A stretch of 7,846 nt of DNA, taken from assembly GCA_900554395.1 (NCBI GenBank), contig USHB01000065.1, positions 1 through 7,846 of the forward strand, in the 5' to 3' direction. Below are positions 5,294 through 7,846 of the stretch, one piece after another. The stretch is from an uncultured Phascolarctobacterium sp. Lineage in GTDB: Bacteria > Bacillota > Negativicutes > Acidaminococcales > Acidaminococcaceae. Position 1 is the first letter of the stretch; each line of letters opens with the position of its first letter. The translations under genes and the position numbers were made by a program. The notes beneath the pieces were generated by a model. That model saw only the letters and a program-made list of their open reading frames with translations. It ran no database searches and had not been told where the DNA came from.

Positions 5294-6886
5294 TTATCCC
5301 TCGCAGTTTATCAGTTTTACATCGATAATGCCTTCGATGCCGCGCAGTTTGAGCATGATGTCGTTAGGAATATCGCCGCCGGTGGCAATAGCCATTAAGT
5401 TAGTGCCTTCGATAGCGGTGCTGCCTACCTGCATGCCGTTAATGTTGATGCCTGCGCTGCCAAGAATGGTGGCAATCTGGCCAATCATGTTGGGCTTATC
5501 GGTGTGCGGTGCAAGCAAAAGGTAGCCTTCCGGTTTAAAGTCAAGGCGGAAGCGGTCGATTTGTACAATTTTGGCTTCCTTGCCGTCGAACAGTGTGCCG
5601 GTAAGCGTATGCTCGCCCTTTTCAGTTACTATTTTAACATTTATCGCGGTAGAAAAATAGCCCGTGCGGTGCGATTTTATATCGCGTACCTGTAAATGGC
5701 GTTTTTTGGCAATGCCCGGAGCATTTACAAAGTTTACGCTGTCTTGCAGGATGGGGTTTAAAAGGCCTTTTAAAAAGGCAGTAGTGAGTGCCTGAGTTTC
5801 TGTTTGTGCAAGTTCGCCGGTGTATTCAATTTCCACGCCTTTAATAGGCCCTTCGGCAAGGTAGATGCCAATGGTGCCCATGCGTTCTGCCAGTTTAAAG
5901 TAGGGGGCAATGACGGAAGCCACGCTTTTGGGAATAGGCGCCATGTTAACGGCGGTCATTACCGGTTTGCCTTCCAGCGCGTCGATAACGCCGTAAGCAA
6001 CGTCAACGGCAACGCCAATCTGCGCTTCAATGGTGCTGGCACCAAGGTGCGGGGTCTGCACAACCTGCGGCATGCCAATAAAGGGATTGTTTTCCGGTGT
6101 CAGCGGTTCTTCCGGATATACGTCGATAGCTGCGCCGGCAACTTTGCCGCTTTTCAGCGCTTCGGCAAGGGCTTCGGTATCAACGCAGCCGCCGCGGGCG
6201 CAGTTAACAATGCGTACGCCATCTTTCATTTTGGCAATGGCTTCGGCGTTAATAATGTTGTGTGTTTCTTTGGTGAGCGGGGTGTGGATGGTGATGTAAT
6301 CTGATTTTGCCAAAAGTTCTTCAAAAGGCACCAGTTCCACGCCAACCTGCTGAGCGCGTTCTTCGGTAATATAAGGGTCGTAGCCGATGGTGGTCATTTC
6401 CATAGCCTGCATGCGCAGCGCTACACGGCTGCCAATGCGTCCAACGCCGATAATGCCCAGCGTTTTGCCCTGCACCTGAATGCCGTCAAAACTTTTTCTG
6501 TCCCATTTGCCCGCCTGAATGGAAGCATGCGCCTGCGGAATGTGGCGGGTCATGGCCATCATCATGGCAACAGTGTGTTCAGTGGCGGCAATGGTGTTGC
6601 CTTCCGGCGCGTTAAGCACTACAATGCCGCGTGCCGTTGCGGCAGGCAGGTCAATATTATCTACGCCGACGCCTGCACGGCCGATAACTTTTAAATTTTT
6701 GGCAGCGTCAATAACTTCTTTGGTTACCTGCGTCTGGCTGCGGGTTACAAGCCCGTCATATTCGCCGATAATTTTCAGCAGTTCTTCTGTGGGCAGATTG
6801 GTTTTTACATCAACATCAAAATGTTCACGCAGCAGCGCTACGCCTTTGTCGCTTACATCGTCGCTTACAAGTATTCTCATGGCCAT
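5294..6886 (-). CDS. serA: D-3-phosphoglycerate dehydrogenase (long form)
   Basis: First committed enzyme of serine synthesis, oxidising 3-phosphoglycerate to 3-phosphohydroxypyruvate with NAD+. The 530 residues match the long (type I) form. Domains in order: substrate-binding N-terminal part with GRAGVGVDNID (69-79); Rossmann fold with GIIGVGRIGS (144-153) and D170 after its second strand, as in NAD-preferring members; catalytic R231 (NCARGG), E260 (DVYPEEP) and H280 (TPHLGAST); an intervening allosteric substrate-binding domain, about 320-445; and a C-terminal ACT domain, about 455-530 (HTDKPNMIGQIATIL). The ACT domain suggests serine feedback, though not every long-form enzyme is inhibited. 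The ATG at 6886 is chosen because GGAGG lies 9 nt upstream. ATG 6895 directly abuts that site, and ATG 6880 is a further alternative. It lies 16 bp after serC. Confidence 0.97.
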   Translation of the reverse strand: MAMRILVSDDVSDKGVALLREHFDVDVKTNLPTEELLKIIGEYDGLVTRSQTQVTKEVIDAAKNLKVIGRAGVGVDNIDLPAATARGIVVLNAPEGNTIAATEHTVAMMMAMTRHIPQAHASIQAGKWDRKSFDGIQVQGKTLGIIGVGRIGSRVALRMQAMEMTTIGYDPYITEERAQQVGVELVPFEELLAKSDYITIHTPLTKETHNIINAEAIAKMKDGVRIVNCARGGCVDTEALAEALKSGKVAGAAIDVYPEEPLTPENNPFIGMPQVVQTPHLGASTIEAQIGVAVDVAYGVIDALEGKPVMTAVNMAPIPKSVASVIAPYFKLAERMGTIGIYLAEGPIKGVEIEYTGELAQTETQALTTAFLKGLLNPILQDSVNFVNAPGIAKKRHLQVRDIKSHRTGYFSTAINVKIVTEKGEHTLTGTLFDGKEAKIVQIDRFRLDFKPEGYLLLAPHTDKPNMIGQIATILGSAGININGMQVGSTAIEGTNLMAIATGGDIPNDIMLKLRGIEGIIDVKLINCEG

Positions 6887-6895
6887 TGTTTTCAT

Positions 6896-6900
6896 CCTCC
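6896..6900 (-). promoter_or_regulatory. serA ribosome binding site that fixes the start
   Basis: GGAGG on the minus strand, located in the 16-bp serC-serA gap, is followed after 9 nt by ATG at 6886. The in-frame ATG at 6895 begins immediately after the site (spacing zero), and the in-frame ATG at 6910 is upstream of it and inside serC. Confidence 0.7.
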
Positions 6901-6902
6901 GT

Positions 6903-7846
6903 TTATGCATGTTTTGTTTGGTATTCCTTCATAAAATCTGCCAGGGCGCGGCACGCTTCAAGCGTTACCGCGTTGTAGCAGGATGCGCGGCAGCCGCCGA
7001 CAAGCCTGTGTCCGCCAATGCCTGTAAAGCCGCGTTTTTTGCCTTCGGCGATAAAATCTTTTTCCAGTTCTGCCGTGGGCAGGTTAAATGTAATATTCAT
7101 TAAGCTGCGGCTGTTTTTCTCGGCATGGCCGTGGTAAAAGCCGTTGCTGTTGTCAATAACGTCATAAATAAGCTGCGCTTTTGCACGGTTGCGTTCGGCT
7201 AAGGCATTTACGCCGCCCTGGGCTTTAATCCAGTGCAGGGTTTTGTTTACCATGTAAATGGCAAATACCGGCGGCGTGTTGTACAGTGAATCGTTGGCGG
7301 CATAGTTCTGGTAGCTTAACATCGGCGGTAAATCCTGCCGCGCTGTTTCTAAAAACGCTTTTTTCACAATTACAATTACCACGCCTGCAGGGCCAAGGTT
7401 TTTCTGCGCGCCGGCGTAGATGAGGCTGAATTTTTTTACATCAACCGGACGGGAGAGAATATCGCTTGACATATCGCAGATAATTGGCACATTAATATCC
7501 GGAAAATTCTGCCATTCGGTGCCGTAAATAGTATTATTGGCAGTTATGTGCAGGTAAGAAGTGTCCGGTTTAAGTTCCAGTTTATCCGGAATGTAACTGT
7601 GGTTTTTGTCCGCGCTTGTGCAGGCTTCATAAACTTCGCCATAGCGTTTGGCTTCAGCCATGGCTTTTTTTGCCCAAACGCCGGTGTTGGTATAAGCTGC
7701 GCGTTGTTTTGTAAAAAAGTTGGCTGCGGTCATTAAAAACTGCAAACTGCCGCCGCCCTGAATAAATAAAATTTCGTAATCGTCGGGAATCTGCATCAGT
7801 TCGCGCAGATCCTTCTCTGCCTCATCAATGATGGCCTGGAAATCCT
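6903..7846 (-). CDS. serC: Phosphoserine aminotransferase, 5' end beyond the window
   Basis: Pyridoxal-phosphate enzyme converting 3-phosphohydroxypyruvate plus glutamate to O-phosphoserine plus 2-oxoglutarate. It also acts on the vitamin B6 precursor in organisms with the DXP-independent-of-R5P route. The reading frame is open through the right edge (7844-7797 reads DFQAIIDEAEKDLREL), so the ATG at 7796 is internal. The 313 visible residues lack about 45-50 N-terminal ones compared with the usual 360. Visible class V features are FIQGGGSLQF (7769-7740, cofactor phosphate pocket), TGVWAKKA, TANNTIYGTEW (substrate loop), CDMSSDI with the Asp that contacts the ring nitrogen, and the Schiff-base Lys at 7401-7403 (YAGAQKNLGPAG). 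HRLVGGCRAS near the C-terminus is also typical. It is the first visible gene of the serC-serA-phosphatase operon, whose promoter lies outside the window. Confidence 0.97.
   Translation of the reverse strand, partial: DFQAIIDEAEKDLRELMQIPDDYEILFIQGGGSLQFLMTAANFFTKQRAAYTNTGVWAKKAMAEAKRYGEVYEACTSADKNHSYIPDKLELKPDTSYLHITANNTIYGTEWQNFPDINVPIICDMSSDILSRPVDVKKFSLIYAGAQKNLGPAGVVIVIVKKAFLETARQDLPPMLSYQNYAANDSLYNTPPVFAIYMVNKTLHWIKAQGGVNALAERNRAKAQLIYDVIDNSNGFYHGHAEKNSRSLMNITFNLPTAELEKDFIAEGKKRGFTGIGGHRLVGGCRASCYNAVTLEACRALADFMKEYQTKHA

Noticed and set aside
5804..6304. Plus-strand open frame of 166 codons within serA, and similar frames at 6519-7103 and 2492-2986
   Set aside because: These are antisense shadows of serA, serC and trpS. 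They are low-complexity, resemble no family and have no ribosome binding site.
6903..7796. serC as a complete gene starting at ATG 7796
   Set aside because: The frame continues without a stop to the window edge, with conserved SerC sequence (DFQAIIDEAEKDLREL). The gene is truncated by the window, not by biology.
1..7846. CRISPR array, insertion sequence, prophage, toxin-antitoxin or defence system
   Set aside because: I found no repeat-spacer pattern, terminal inverted repeats, transposase or integrase motifs, or uncharacterised gene cluster. Nearly all coding space is explained by housekeeping or common accessory families.

Overview
The window reads as an ordinary chromosomal segment of a low-to-moderate GC member of the Bacillota. 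The clues are CCA-encoding tRNAs, strong purine-rich ribosome binding sites, TTGACA/TATAAT-type promoters with 17-bp spacers, and compact hairpin terminators shared by convergent genes. The mix of genes (DUF554, MarR plus nitroreductase, serC-serA-histidine phosphatase) would suit a Negativicutes or clostridial anaerobe, but that placement is an inference and not secure. I see no mobile element, CRISPR array, phage gene, defence island or pseudogene.

Layout, left to right. (1) 1-183, plus strand: the 3' half of tRNA-Lys(UUU), a complete tRNA-Leu(UAG) and a terminator. (2) 287-970, plus strand: a DUF554 multi-pass membrane protein with its own promoter. (3) 1070-2158, plus strand: an iron-containing alcohol dehydrogenase-family enzyme of the HcxA-like/GldA-related kind, with a near-consensus promoter and a GTG start. 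It ends in a bidirectional terminator facing trpS. (4) 2210-3265, minus strand: trpS, tryptophanyl-tRNA synthetase, with a leader too short for a T-box. (5) 3363-4526, plus strand: a two-gene unit of a MarR-family regulator and a nitroreductase-family flavoprotein. A perfect inverted repeat covers the end of its promoter and its transcription start. A second bidirectional terminator follows. (6) 4653-7846, minus strand: the operon serC (5' end beyond the window), serA, and a histidine-phosphatase-superfamily protein.

The most coherent biology is the last operon. SerA oxidises 3-phosphoglycerate and SerC transaminates the product. The third gene, translationally coupled to serA, looks like a metal-independent phosphoserine phosphatase of the dPGM-like type and not a HAD-type SerB. 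If so, the operon holds the entire phosphorylated route to L-serine. The MarR/nitroreductase pair looks like a self-regulated response to a redox-active or nitro/quinone-type compound.

Several naive longest-ORF starts are contradicted by the promoter and ribosome-binding-site layout, so I have moved the starts of the dehydrogenase, trpS, marR and serA.
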